Origin: Bacillota bacterium
GTDB lineage: Bacteria > Bacillota > Clostridia > Peptostreptococcales > Anaerovoracaceae
Assembly (NCBI GenBank): GCA_017437745.1
Contig: JAFRYI010000003.1
Location: forward strand, 1-64,000
DNA: 64,000 nucleotides
Direction of reading: 5' to 3'
Shown here piece after piece: positions 43,925 through 52,746 of the stretch. A model generated the notes under the pieces. It did no database searches and had not been told where the DNA came from. It saw only the letters and a list, made by a program, of their open reading frames with translations. The position numbers and the translations under genes were made by a program. Every line of letters begins with the position of its first letter. Position 1 is the stretch's first letter.

Positions 43925-45412
43925 ATGGAAAAGAAGTACGTATTAGCCCTGGACGAGGGCACATCCAGCGTCAGATGCATATTGTTCGACAAAGCGGGCA
44001 ACATAAAGAGCATGTCGCAGAGAGGGTTCCGGCAGATCTATCCCAAGCCGGGCTGGGTGGAGCACGACGCCACCGAGATCTGGGCGAGGCAGATAGGCGT
44101 AGCCCGCGAGGCCATGGAGAAGATAGGCGCCAAGGCCGAGGACATAGCCGGGATAGGCATCACCGACCAGCGCGAGACCACCGTGGTCTGGGATAAGGAG
44201 ACCGGCCAGCCGATATGCAACGCCATAGTCTGGCAGTGCAGACGCACCGCGGAATACTGCGACAGCCTTGTGGCGGCGGGATGGTCGGACAGGATAAGGG
44301 AAAAGACCGGACTGCTGATAGACGCGTACTTCTCCGGCACCAAGCTCCGCTGGATACTGGAGAACGTGGAAGGCGCCCGCGAAAGGGCCGAAAAGGGCGA
44401 GCTGCTCTTCGGTACCATAGACACTTGGCTGATCTGGAAGCTTACCGGCGGCAAGGTCCACGTTACGGACTATTCCAACGCCAGCCGCACCATGATGTTC
44501 AACATACGCACGCTCCAGTGGGACGACGAGCTTCTGGAGCTTCTGGACATTCCTAAATGCATGCTGCCCAAGCCCGTTCCCAGTTCCATGGTCTACGGAG
44601 AGACAGAACCGTCAATATTCGGCGGTCCTATACCGGTAAGCGGCGCCGCGGGAGACCAGCAGTGCGCGCTGTTCGGACAGACCTGCTTCGCGCCGGGCGA
44701 AGTAAAGAATACCTACGGCACCGGCGGCTTCCTTCTGATGAACACAGGTGAAGAGCCTGTAATGTCCAGGAACGGCCTTGTAACTACCATAGCGTGGGGC
44801 CTTAACGATAAAGTCACGTACGCGCTCGAGGGTTCCATATTCGTGGCCGGAGCCGCCATCCAGTGGCTGCGCGACGAGATGGACTTCTTCGAACATTCCT
44901 ATCAGGTGAGCGAGCTTGCTTCCAAAGTGCCGGATACCGGCGGAGTCTTCATGGTGCCCGCTTTCGTGGGACTGGGCGCTCCGTACTGGGATCCGTACGC
45001 CAGAGGCATAATAACCGGTATAACCAGAGGCACCAACAGGGACCACATAGCGCGCGCCGTGCTGGAATCCATGGCGTACCAGACCTGCGACGTCCTTAAG
45101 GCCATGGAGCAGGACAGCGGCATAAGCCTTTCCGCTCTTAAGGTGGACGGCGGCGCGTCCGCCAACGACATGCTGATGCAGATCCAGGCGGACATGATAA
45201 ACAGACCGGTTGTAAGACCGCTGTGCATAGAGACCACTGCTCTGGGAGCCGCTTATCTCGCGGGCCTTGCAACAGGCTTCTGGGACAGCATGGACGACAT
45301 CAAGCACAACTGGCAGGTGGAAAGGGAGTTCGAATGCGGCATCAGCGACGATGACCGCAGATCGGCTCTGGACGGCTGGCACCACGCCGTAAGGCAGGCA
45401 ATGGCAAAATAG
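43925..45412 (+). CDS. glpK: Glycerol kinase
   Basis: A 495-residue FGGY kinase making glycerol 3-phosphate. Signatures: [16 protein letters not shown], the [12 protein letters not shown] and [11 protein letters not shown] segments, [12 protein letters not shown] and the C-terminal [14 protein letters not shown] adenine-binding region. AGGAG precedes ATG 43925. Glycerol transport genes are not adjacent in the window. A short hairpin (43889-43904) lies in its leader. Confidence 0.95.
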   Translation: MEKKYVLALDEGTSSVRCILFDKAGNIKSMSQRGFRQIYPKPGWVEHDATEIWARQIGVAREAMEKIGAKAEDIAGIGITDQRETTVVWDKETGQPICNAIVWQCRRTAEYCDSLVAAGWSDRIREKTGLLIDAYFSGTKLRWILENVEGARERAEKGELLFGTIDTWLIWKLTGGKVHVTDYSNASRTMMFNIRTLQWDDELLELLDIPKCMLPKPVPSSMVYGETEPSIFGGPIPVSGAAGDQQCALFGQTCFAPGEVKNTYGTGGFLLMNTGEEPVMSRNGLVTTIAWGLNDKVTYALEGSIFVAGAAIQWLRDEMDFFEHSYQVSELASKVPDTGGVFMVPAFVGLGAPYWDPYARGIITGITRGTNRDHIARAVLESMAYQTCDVLKAMEQDSGISLSALKVDGGASANDMLMQIQADMINRPVVRPLCIETTALGAAYLAGLATGFWDSMDDIKHNWQVEREFECGISDDDRRSALDGWHHAVRQAMAK

Positions 45413-45437
45413 TCCGGTCTTAGCATCAAAAAATAGG

Positions 45438-45480
45438 AAACGGCTGCATATCCGCAACGGAGCATGCAGCCGTTTTTAAT
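45438..45480. terminator. Bidirectional terminator after glpK
   Basis: AAACGGCTGCAT (45438-45449) pairs with ATGCAGCCGTTT (45464-45475), then T. It can also serve the converging LysR gene. Confidence 0.85.
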
Positions 45481-45497
45481 TGCAAATAAATTAAAGC

Positions 45498-46427
45498 CTA
45501 GTCCGCGCGGTAACTGCTTACGCATTCTTCCAGCTTGCGCAGTACAAGGGACTTGTTGGCGCGGCTCCTGAGGAAATAAAGGTTGGTGCCGCCGGTCCAG
45601 TCCGATATCTTTACGAATTTGACTCCCTCGTATTTTGCAGTAGGGACGTGAGTGGTCGTAACGGCTATGTTCTTCTGCCTTGCCATCTCGAATACGGTAT
45701 CATCGTAGCCCTGCAGGTTGTAGTATTTAAGGTCAACACCTTTTTCTGCCGCTATCTGTTTCCAGGACTGTGTCGCCATGGCGCTCTGGATGTCGTTCTC
45801 GCTGGGGAACGGAAAAGCAAAAGTGAAGTCCTCCAGTTCCTTCAGCAGTACTGAATCCCTGCTGCGGAAATACCTGTCGGAAACGCCTGCGTACATTTCT
45901 GTCTCACCGGCGATGTGAGTTACCTGTATCTTGTCCCCGTGGGCACTGAAATAATCGTTAAGGTCCAGCGCGGCGTTGAACGTTATGAAAGCAGCGTCCA
46001 GGTTTCCGGATACAAGGCGGCGTATCAGATCGTCCGCGGTGGATTTCGTTATGTGGATCTTGGACGTAGGATTAGCGAATATGAAATCCGTTAGAATGCG
46101 CTGTTCATGAATGTTTCCGAAGCGCGGCTGAGAACCGATCCGTATGGTCCGGTCGCCTTTATTCTTTATGATGTTTACCTGCCTGTTCAGATAATTGTAG
46201 TCGTCGTTTATCCTCCGGAGGCTTTCTATAACTGCCTTTCCGTCGTCGGTAAGCTGCAGCGGCCTGGATTTGCTGCTCCTTATGAAGATCTTCAGGCCCA
46301 GTTCGTTCTCCACGTTGTTTACGTATTTCGTAATTATCGACGGAGAGTAGGGCAGATAAAAGGACGCGTCCAGAAAGCTTGTATAATTGGGAAGTTCGCA
46401 GATAAGGGCTATTTCTTCTGTCGTCAT
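45498..46427 (-). CDS. LysR-family transcriptional regulator
   Basis: A 309-residue LTTR. The N-terminal winged helix covers about residues 1-65, including SFYLPYSPSIITKYVNNVENELG, followed by the linker helix and a periplasmic-binding-like effector domain to the end. GGAGG precedes ATG 46427. It diverges from the glycyl radical enzyme gene. The 305-bp intergenic region contains a perfect 10-bp inverted repeat, 98 bp apart, suited to bridging. It probably controls the glycyl radical operon; the inducer is unknown. Confidence 0.88.
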   Translation of the reverse strand: MTTEEIALICELPNYTSFLDASFYLPYSPSIITKYVNNVENELGLKIFIRSSKSRPLQLTDDGKAVIESLRRINDDYNYLNRQVNIIKNKGDRTIRIGSQPRFGNIHEQRILTDFIFANPTSKIHITKSTADDLIRRLVSGNLDAAFITFNAALDLNDYFSAHGDKIQVTHIAGETEMYAGVSDRYFRSRDSVLLKELEDFTFAFPFPSENDIQSAMATQSWKQIAAEKGVDLKYYNLQGYDDTVFEMARQKNIAVTTTHVPTAKYEGVKFVKISDWTGGTNLYFLRSRANKSLVLRKLEECVSSYRAD

Positions 46428-46505
46428 TTCTTTTCCTCCGTTCGGCGGACCGGTATGGCTGTTTTATTGATTCTACCATTTTCATGCGGCAATATAAATA
46501 TCCAT

Positions 46506-46623
46506 AACGTAAATCGATGGTATTTTTCAACAGTTTCCCGCACCGGACGATTTGAAGATTATTTCAACCTTTTAAATTGTAAATAGCGTCCGTTCAATGT
46601 TTTTGGGAATATTGATTTACGTT
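46506..46623. promoter_or_regulatory. Widely spaced perfect inverted repeat between LysR gene and glycyl radical operon
   Basis: AACGTAAATC (46506-46515) and GATTTACGTT (46614-46623) are exact reverse complements, 98 bp apart. They may be distal and proximal half-sites. A TATAAT box at 46673-46678 is the likely -10 of the glycyl radical gene; no good -35 is seen, as expected for an activated promoter. Confidence 0.5.
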
Positions 46624-46732
46624 TTGAAAATCTATTTCTGCCATTCGATTTCCATCTTGAAGACTTTTGATCTATAATATAAGCATAAAAGTCTAATTCT
46701 TTTAAGCAGTTTTACATAGAAAGGATACCGGC

Positions 46733-49198
46733 ATGGACAATCTTATCTCGATCTATGAAAACCCCATAGATCAAACGGCGTGCGACAGTGTCAACGCCAT
46801 TACTCCCAGGGTCGCCAAGCGTCTTAAGGACCGCGAAGAAGCTGTAGAGCACATCGCGGTGGAAAGAGCGCAGATCGTTACCGATTCCTGGAAGGAGACC
46901 GACGGCGAGCCTCTGGACATCAGGCGCGGCAAGCTCTTTAAGGCTATAATGGAAAAGAACCCCATAGCCATCCACGACGGAGAACTTATAGTCGGATCGC
47001 AGTCCAAGTACCTCATCGGCGCATCTCCCTGCGTTGATTACAACCCGACCATAGCGTTCGAGGCACTTCGCAGCTTTGAGGGCGTAACCACCGACTACGA
47101 CGAATCCAAGTCCGGCGCAATAAGCCTGGAGGAACGTAAGATCCTTAAGGAGTGCGCGGAGTACTGGAAGGGCAGGTCCACTTCGGATCAGGTGCTCAAT
47201 TCCAATAACAGCATGTTCCCCTGGATAAAGGAATGGGACAGGGCAGGCCTCATCAACGGCGGCAAGGCGGGAATGCCTCCCGGAGCCAAGAACGTTAACT
47301 ACGGCTGGGTAATAGACAGAGGTCTTGAGAGCATGATCGAAGAGGCCAGGGGTCTCAGAGACGCTCTGGACTTTACCGCGGACCCCAAGGGCGACAACGA
47401 GAAGTACAACTTCTACACCGGCGTCATCTACGCTCTTGAAGGCGCCGTAACGTTCGCCAAGCGCCACGCAGCTCTTGCCAGAGAGATGGCTGAAAAGGAA
47501 ACAGACTCCGTAAGAAAGGCCGAGCTCCTTAAGATAGCCGAAGTATGCGAGCAGGTACCGGCAAAGCCGGCCAGGAACTTCCACGAAGCCTGCCAGGCAT
47601 TCTGGTTCACTCATCTATGCGAGAACCTGGAGTGCTCCTTCCAGGCAGAATCTCCCAGCCGCATAGACCAGTATCTGTATCCGATGTACAAGCAGGACGT
47701 AATAGAGAACGGAACGCTGTCCCGTCAGGACGCGGCGGAGCTGTTCGCCCTGGTACTGGTAAAGATCAACGAGATCTCCGTAGTAAAGAACAACTACGAA
47801 AAGAACAACATTCCGGGCACCACTCTCCAGGCCACCACTCTCTGCGGTCAGACCGCGGACGGAAGGGATGCCTCCAACGAGCTGTCCTACCTTATCCTTG
47901 AGTGCCAGGCTCAGGTCAATCTGCCGCAGCCGCCTATCTATGTCCGCTACCACAAGAACATAGACAAGCGCGTTTGGTACAAGGCCATAGAAGTCAACGT
48001 CCGCAGAGGCGACGGCAACCCGGCCTACATGAGCGACGAGACCCGTATCCCCGGCTTCCTCAAGAGGGGAATGCCCATAGAAGACGCCCGCAACTGGAGC
48101 GCTCTGGGCTGCGCAGGATCGCTGATCGGCGGATATTCCACCCACGGCGGATCGCTGGGCATCAACTACATAAACCTTGCCAAGATCATGGAGTTCGTAA
48201 TGTACGACGGCATGGATCCCAAGACCAAGGTCCAGATAGGGCCCCACACCGGAGATCCCAGAAACTTCAAGACCTTCGAGGAATTCAAGGACGCTTTCAA
48301 GAAGCAGTTCGATGTGCTCATCACAGACATGGCCAAGGCTGCCAGAGTATCTGCTTACGTGGACATCAACAGCTTCCACACTCCGTACCTCTCCGCTCTT
48401 CTGGGCGACTGCCTTGAAAAGGGCATGGACGCAAGAGCCGGCGGCGTAAGGTATCCGTCCTTCCTGTATCACATAGCAGACCGCGGACTCCAGGATGCTT
48501 CCGACTCCTTAACGGCTATCCGCAAACTGGTGTTCGACGACAAGAAGCTTACCATAGACCGCATAATAGAGGCCATGGACCACAACTTCGAAGGCTACGA
48601 GTACGAAAGAGCGCTGCTCAAGTCCGCTCCCAAGTACGGCAACGACGACGACTACGCAGACGAGACCTTCTCCGAGCTGTCAGTATGGCTGCAGGAGAGA
48701 ATGTGGAAAGAAAAGAACCCGTTCGGAACACCGCTCTGGGGCGGACGTTCCGGAGCGATGGCTCACGTTACCTTCGGCAGAAGGACCGGCCCGCTGCCCA
48801 GCGGCCACAAGGACGGAGAACCCATTGCCGACGGATTCTGCTCGCCTTCGCAGGGCTGCGACACGCACGGACCCACCTGCGTGTTCAACTCCGCGTCCAA
48901 GGCGGTGCACGTAGACAACTCCACCGCGGCTCTGATGAACATGAAGTTCGACAAGAGGCTGTTCAACAACCCGGACAACATCAAGAATCTGGGCGCCATG
49001 CTGGAAGAGTACTTCACTCACGGCGGATTCCACGTACAGATCAACATCATCGACCAGGATCTGCTTATTGAAGCCAGCGAGCATCCGGAACAGCATCCGA
49101 ACCTCATGGTACGCGTAGCCGGATACAGCGCGTTCTTCGTGGATCTTCCCAAGAGCCTCAGGAACGAGATCATATCCAGGACCAGCGAAGCAATGTAA
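46733..49198 (+). CDS. Glycyl radical enzyme of unknown specificity
   Basis: An 821-residue enzyme of the pyruvate formate-lyase superfamily. The C-terminal glycyl radical loop RVAGYSAFF places the radical at Gly797. The candidate catalytic Cys is Cys460, in NWSALGCAGS. Known dehydratases and decarboxylases (GDH, CutC, HypD, HpdB, IslA) carry Cys-x-Glu; here it is Cys-Ala-Gly, and PFL's Cys-Cys pair is also absent. The N-terminal region resembles the diol dehydratase/arylacetate decarboxylase side more than PFL. AAGGAT precedes the ATG. Its activase follows after 48 bp. The reaction cannot be assigned. Confidence 0.88.
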   Translation: MDNLISIYENPIDQTACDSVNAITPRVAKRLKDREEAVEHIAVERAQIVTDSWKETDGEPLDIRRGKLFKAIMEKNPIAIHDGELIVGSQSKYLIGASPCVDYNPTIAFEALRSFEGVTTDYDESKSGAISLEERKILKECAEYWKGRSTSDQVLNSNNSMFPWIKEWDRAGLINGGKAGMPPGAKNVNYGWVIDRGLESMIEEARGLRDALDFTADPKGDNEKYNFYTGVIYALEGAVTFAKRHAALAREMAEKETDSVRKAELLKIAEVCEQVPAKPARNFHEACQAFWFTHLCENLECSFQAESPSRIDQYLYPMYKQDVIENGTLSRQDAAELFALVLVKINEISVVKNNYEKNNIPGTTLQATTLCGQTADGRDASNELSYLILECQAQVNLPQPPIYVRYHKNIDKRVWYKAIEVNVRRGDGNPAYMSDETRIPGFLKRGMPIEDARNWSALGCAGSLIGGYSTHGGSLGINYINLAKIMEFVMYDGMDPKTKVQIGPHTGDPRNFKTFEEFKDAFKKQFDVLITDMAKAARVSAYVDINSFHTPYLSALLGDCLEKGMDARAGGVRYPSFLYHIADRGLQDASDSLTAIRKLVFDDKKLTIDRIIEAMDHNFEGYEYERALLKSAPKYGNDDDYADETFSELSVWLQERMWKEKNPFGTPLWGGRSGAMAHVTFGRRTGPLPSGHKDGEPIADGFCSPSQGCDTHGPTCVFNSASKAVHVDNSTAALMNMKFDKRLFNNPDNIKNLGAMLEEYFTHGGFHVQINIIDQDLLIEASEHPEQHPNLMVRVAGYSAFFVDLPKSLRNEIISRTSEAM

Positions 49199-49246
49199 GT
49201 ACGCGTCGGGCCGCCTAAACGGTCCGGACGCGGTCAGGAAGAGCAA

Positions 49247-50155
49247 ATGCCGCAGATAAAAGGTCAAGTATTCAATATCCAGCACTTTTCGACGGAGGAC
49301 GGCCCCGGAGTAAGGACTACGGTCTTTCTTCAGGGCTGCCCCCTGAGATGCCTCTGGTGCGCCAATCCGGAGTCTCAGAAGGCTGTAAGGCAGCTGGCTC
49401 ACAGGGCGCCCATATGCGTAAAGTGCGGCATGTGCATCAAGAACTGCCCTCAGCAGGCGCTTTCCGTAAAGGATGGTGCAATAAGCATCGACCGCGGAAA
49501 GTGCGTTTCATGCGGCACCTGCACCCAGGTCTGTCCCTCGCACGCGATGTTCTTCTACGGTGAAGAGAAGACAATAGACAAGGTCTTCGAAGAAGTAATT
49601 AAGGACAAAGGATTCTACGAGACTTCCGGCGGCGGAGTTACATGTTCCGGCGGCGAAGCCATGCTCCAGTCGGAATTCGTGGCGGAACTGTTCAGAAGAT
49701 GCAAGGAGGAGGGGATACATACCACTCTGGACACCTGCGGACAGTTTCCTTCGGAGAACATAGAAAAAGTTCTGCCGTACACGGATCTTGTGCTGTACGA
49801 CATTAAGCACATGGATACGGATAAACACAGGGAATACACAGGCTTCGGCAACGAACTCATCCTGGAGAACCTTAAAAAGATACACGAATATCCGGTAGAG
49901 ATATTCATACGCATTCCGGTAATACCGGGATACAACAACTCGGAAGAGAACCTTGCGGCAACCGCGGAGTTCGTAAAGGAACTGGACCCGTCGCTTCATG
50001 TGGACCTTCTTCCGTACCACAGATTCGGCCTGGGCAAATATAAGATGCTTAACATGCCGTATCTTCTGGAAGGCGTTACCTCTCCGACACCAGAACAAAA
50101 GGAGAGTTACAAACGTATATTCATAAACCTTGGTCTCGACTGCAGAATGCACTGA
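49247..50155 (+). CDS. Glycyl radical enzyme activase (radical SAM)
   Basis: A 302-residue activating enzyme that installs the glycyl radical on the upstream protein. The radical SAM motif has Cys31, Cys35 and Cys38 (CPLRCLWC). Two ferredoxin-like [4Fe-4S] motifs follow with Cys57/60/63/67 and Cys86/89/92/96, as in activases of non-PFL enzymes (PFL-AE lacks them). The GGE motif VTCSGGEAML is intact. Ribosome site GGAAGAG is adequate. Confidence 0.95.
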   Translation: MPQIKGQVFNIQHFSTEDGPGVRTTVFLQGCPLRCLWCANPESQKAVRQLAHRAPICVKCGMCIKNCPQQALSVKDGAISIDRGKCVSCGTCTQVCPSHAMFFYGEEKTIDKVFEEVIKDKGFYETSGGGVTCSGGEAMLQSEFVAELFRRCKEEGIHTTLDTCGQFPSENIEKVLPYTDLVLYDIKHMDTDKHREYTGFGNELILENLKKIHEYPVEIFIRIPVIPGYNNSEENLAATAEFVKELDPSLHVDLLPYHRFGLGKYKMLNMPYLLEGVTSPTPEQKESYKRIFINLGLDCRMH

Positions 50156-50195
50156 GACCTCAGCAATTCTAGTTTTCATTTTTAGGAGGTTAAAA

Positions 50196-51506
50196 ATGGA
50201 AGGTGTAAACGGCACAATAGTAATACTGTGCTTGATCGGTGTAGCTCTGGCTATATTTCTCAGCTACAAGTTCAACCTGCAGATGGGTGTGTCTGCGATG
50301 GTATTCGCGTTCATAATCGGAGTCCTCTTCATGGGCCTTCGTGTTAAGCAAGTCATCGCGATGTTCCCGACCAGCGTATTCTTCCAGGTAATGTCTCTGT
50401 CCCTGTTCTTCGGCGTAGGCGTCGTGAACGGAACGATGAAGGCAGTAGCCGAAAAGATGTTGTACGCGACCAGAAAAAGGCCGTCTATGCTGGTATTCAT
50501 GCTGATGATCATAGGCTTCGCCCTTGGTATCCTCGGCTGCGTACCCCCGGCCGCCGGCGCCATTCTGGCTGTAATGGGCTTCACCATTGCTGTTCCGTCG
50601 GGCGTTGACCCGCTTATCTGCGCATCCCTGGGTTATTCCGCAAACGCAGGTTCCTTCGTTCGCTGGGGAGCTTCCGGTGCCATCATCGACGCCAACATAG
50701 CTACCAACGGCTACGAAGCTGAGTCCGGCGGATTCACCTGGAGCATTTTCTTCATCAGCGTGATCGTATCCATCCTGCTGATCGTCATCTGCTTCTTCAT
50801 CTGGAAGGGCTACAAGGTAAAGGCCATCGTCGGCATGAAGGAGCCCGAACCCTTCACCAGAGAGCAGAAGACCACTCTCATCCTGATCCTCTGCGTAGTA
50901 TTCTTCGCAGTAGTGCCGGGCATGCTTAACACCTGGAAGATCGGCGGAGCGTTCATGAAGAGCTTCTCCGGATTCTGCGACATTCAGGTACTCTGCCTGA
51001 TCGGTTTCATCTTTGCGCACTTCCTTAAGCTGGCCGAGCCCAAGAAGGTTATCGCTGCCTGCCCGTGGAACACGCTGCTGCTCCTCTCCGGAATCTCCAT
51101 GCTGATGGCCGTTGCCGTTCAGGCAGGCGCCGTCAAGATCATTTCCGACTGGCTCACAGCTACCATTCCCAACTGGCTGCTGCCCTTCTTCATGTGCCTG
51201 CTCGGAGCGTTCCTGTCCTCCTTCTCCGGAGGAATCACCGTCGTATTCCCGATGGTCGCTCCGATCGTACCGCAGCTCGTTCAGTCTTCCGGCGGAGCAC
51301 TCAATGCAATGGTGCTCTTCCTTGCTGCAGTTCTGGGTGCGCACTTCACCGGTATGTCCCCGTTCAGCACCGGCGGCGCTGTATTCATGGGAATGAACCG
51401 CGACGAGTCCATAGCCAAGAGACTGGTTACCGGACAGCTGGTAGTATGCCTCATCGGCGTAGTGCTCGGCGGCATCATCCTTACCATACTCGGCGTTATA
51501 CTGTAA
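50196..51506 (+). CDS. Ion-transporter-superfamily (SLC13/MatC-like) permease
   Basis: A 436-residue membrane protein with about 11-12 hydrophobic segments. The pattern, including VPPAAGAILAVMGF and the late AHFTGMSPFSTGG segment, resembles the MatC/DASS/ArsB superfamily of carboxylate carriers, so a di- or tricarboxylate is a plausible substrate. TTAGGAGG lies 6 bp before ATG 50196. It is 40 bp after the activase, so it probably imports the substrate or exports the product of the glycyl radical pathway. Confidence 0.8.
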   Translation: MEGVNGTIVILCLIGVALAIFLSYKFNLQMGVSAMVFAFIIGVLFMGLRVKQVIAMFPTSVFFQVMSLSLFFGVGVVNGTMKAVAEKMLYATRKRPSMLVFMLMIIGFALGILGCVPPAAGAILAVMGFTIAVPSGVDPLICASLGYSANAGSFVRWGASGAIIDANIATNGYEAESGGFTWSIFFISVIVSILLIVICFFIWKGYKVKAIVGMKEPEPFTREQKTTLILILCVVFFAVVPGMLNTWKIGGAFMKSFSGFCDIQVLCLIGFIFAHFLKLAEPKKVIAACPWNTLLLLSGISMLMAVAVQAGAVKIISDWLTATIPNWLLPFFMCLLGAFLSSFSGGITVVFPMVAPIVPQLVQSSGGALNAMVLFLAAVLGAHFTGMSPFSTGGAVFMGMNRDESIAKRLVTGQLVVCLIGVVLGGIILTILGVIL

Positions 51507-51542
51507 CAGCCGGGTAAGCCACATAATTGTTCGGAGGATAAC

Positions 51543-52676
51543 ATGGCTAACAAAACAGTTTTATTCGTAGGCGATACCGCCCCCAAGCGTCCGGACATGG
51601 ACAGCATATTCGCGAAGACAAACGATTATCTTCATGACTGCGATCTTCTGTTCGGACAGCTGGAAGCAGTAGTTACGGACAAAGGCGCTCCGGCCTGCCA
51701 GTGCAGACTGCCGCTGCGCATCTATCCGTCCGCGGGTCCCTGCCTTAAGAGGGCCGGCTTCGACGTTATGTCCAACGCCGGAAACCACGTAATGGACTGG
51801 GGCTTCGAAGGCTTCTACGATACCATGCGCATAATGAAGGAGTCGGAGATCGACATCATAGGCGCGGGAAACAATCTTGAAGAAGCCAGAAAGCCTGTAA
51901 TCAGGACCCTCGACGACGGGACCAGGATAGGCTTCCTCGGATACTGCTCCATACTGCCCCAGGATTACTGGGCGCTGGTCGACAGACCGGGAGCAAACCC
52001 AATGCGCGGCATTACCGCGGCTCCGTGCGTAGAGCACGACCAGCCGGGCACTCCGGTAAGGATCTTCAGCTGGCCGCACATAGATGACCTCAACAACATG
52101 ATCGAGGACATCCACAAGCTGCGTCCGCAGGTAGACATACTGGTAGTTTCCCAGCACTGGGGCATCCACTTCACTCCGGCAGTAATAGCCGACTATCAGA
52201 GGATAGTAGGACACTACGCACTGGATGAAGGCGCAGACGTAGTCATCGGCCACCACACTCACATACTCAAGGGTATAGAAGTGTACAAGGGCAAGCCGAT
52301 ATTCTACTCGCTGGCCAACTTCGCTACGGAAGGTCCTGCAGCTTACTTCGAAGGCAAGAACGGACTCATCAACGACTCCCGCCACGCCGACATTCGCAAG
52401 CTGAACGACGACTTCAAGAAGCATCCGAAGCGCACCATGCCTTACGATTCCTGCAAGACCATCATTGCCAAGATGTATCTTAAGGACGGCAAGATCGACA
52501 AGTTCACCTACGTCCCCGTATGGATCGACGACGACACCTTCGTTCCGGAGATCCTGACTCACGAGAACCCCAGGTTCAAGGAGGTAATAGATTACGTTAC
52601 CGAGATCACCGAGAACCAGAAGATCGAGCCTAAGTTCGCCATCGAAGGCGACGAGGTACGCATAGTTACCGAATAG
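51543..52676 (+). CDS. CapA-family metallophosphatase-like protein
   Basis: A 377-residue CapA (PGA_cap) protein, related to calcineurin-like phosphoesterases. Motifs: FVGDTAP at the N-terminus, SNAGNHVMDWG, VVSQHWGIHF, and VIGHHTHILKG with metal-binding His. There is no signal peptide or membrane anchor, unlike many CapA proteins of poly-gamma-glutamate capsule synthesis. In this operon a hydrolytic role on an amide or ester intermediate is possible. GGAGGA precedes the ATG. A terminator follows. Confidence 0.85.
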   Translation: MANKTVLFVGDTAPKRPDMDSIFAKTNDYLHDCDLLFGQLEAVVTDKGAPACQCRLPLRIYPSAGPCLKRAGFDVMSNAGNHVMDWGFEGFYDTMRIMKESEIDIIGAGNNLEEARKPVIRTLDDGTRIGFLGYCSILPQDYWALVDRPGANPMRGITAAPCVEHDQPGTPVRIFSWPHIDDLNNMIEDIHKLRPQVDILVVSQHWGIHFTPAVIADYQRIVGHYALDEGADVVIGHHTHILKGIEVYKGKPIFYSLANFATEGPAAYFEGKNGLINDSRHADIRKLNDDFKKHPKRTMPYDSCKTIIAKMYLKDGKIDKFTYVPVWIDDDTFVPEILTHENPRFKEVIDYVTEITENQKIEPKFAIEGDEVRIVTE

Positions 52677-52688
52677 TTACAAAGCAAA

Positions 52689-52725
52689 ACGGGGCAGTGC
52701 CTGAGGGCATTGCCCCGTGTTTTTC
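52689..52725 (+). terminator. Terminator between CapA-like and MmgE/PrpD genes
   Basis: ACGGGGCA...TGCC pairs with GGCA...TGCCCCGT around a TGAG loop, followed by a T run. The MmgE/PrpD gene therefore depends on read-through or an unseen promoter. Confidence 0.75.
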
Positions 52726-52746
52726 TGCTCTGCAAGGAGAATGACC

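Noticed and set aside
46733..49198. Pyruvate formate-lyase
   Set aside because: The Cys-Cys pair of PFL is missing and the activase has two extra [4Fe-4S] motifs, unlike PFL activase.
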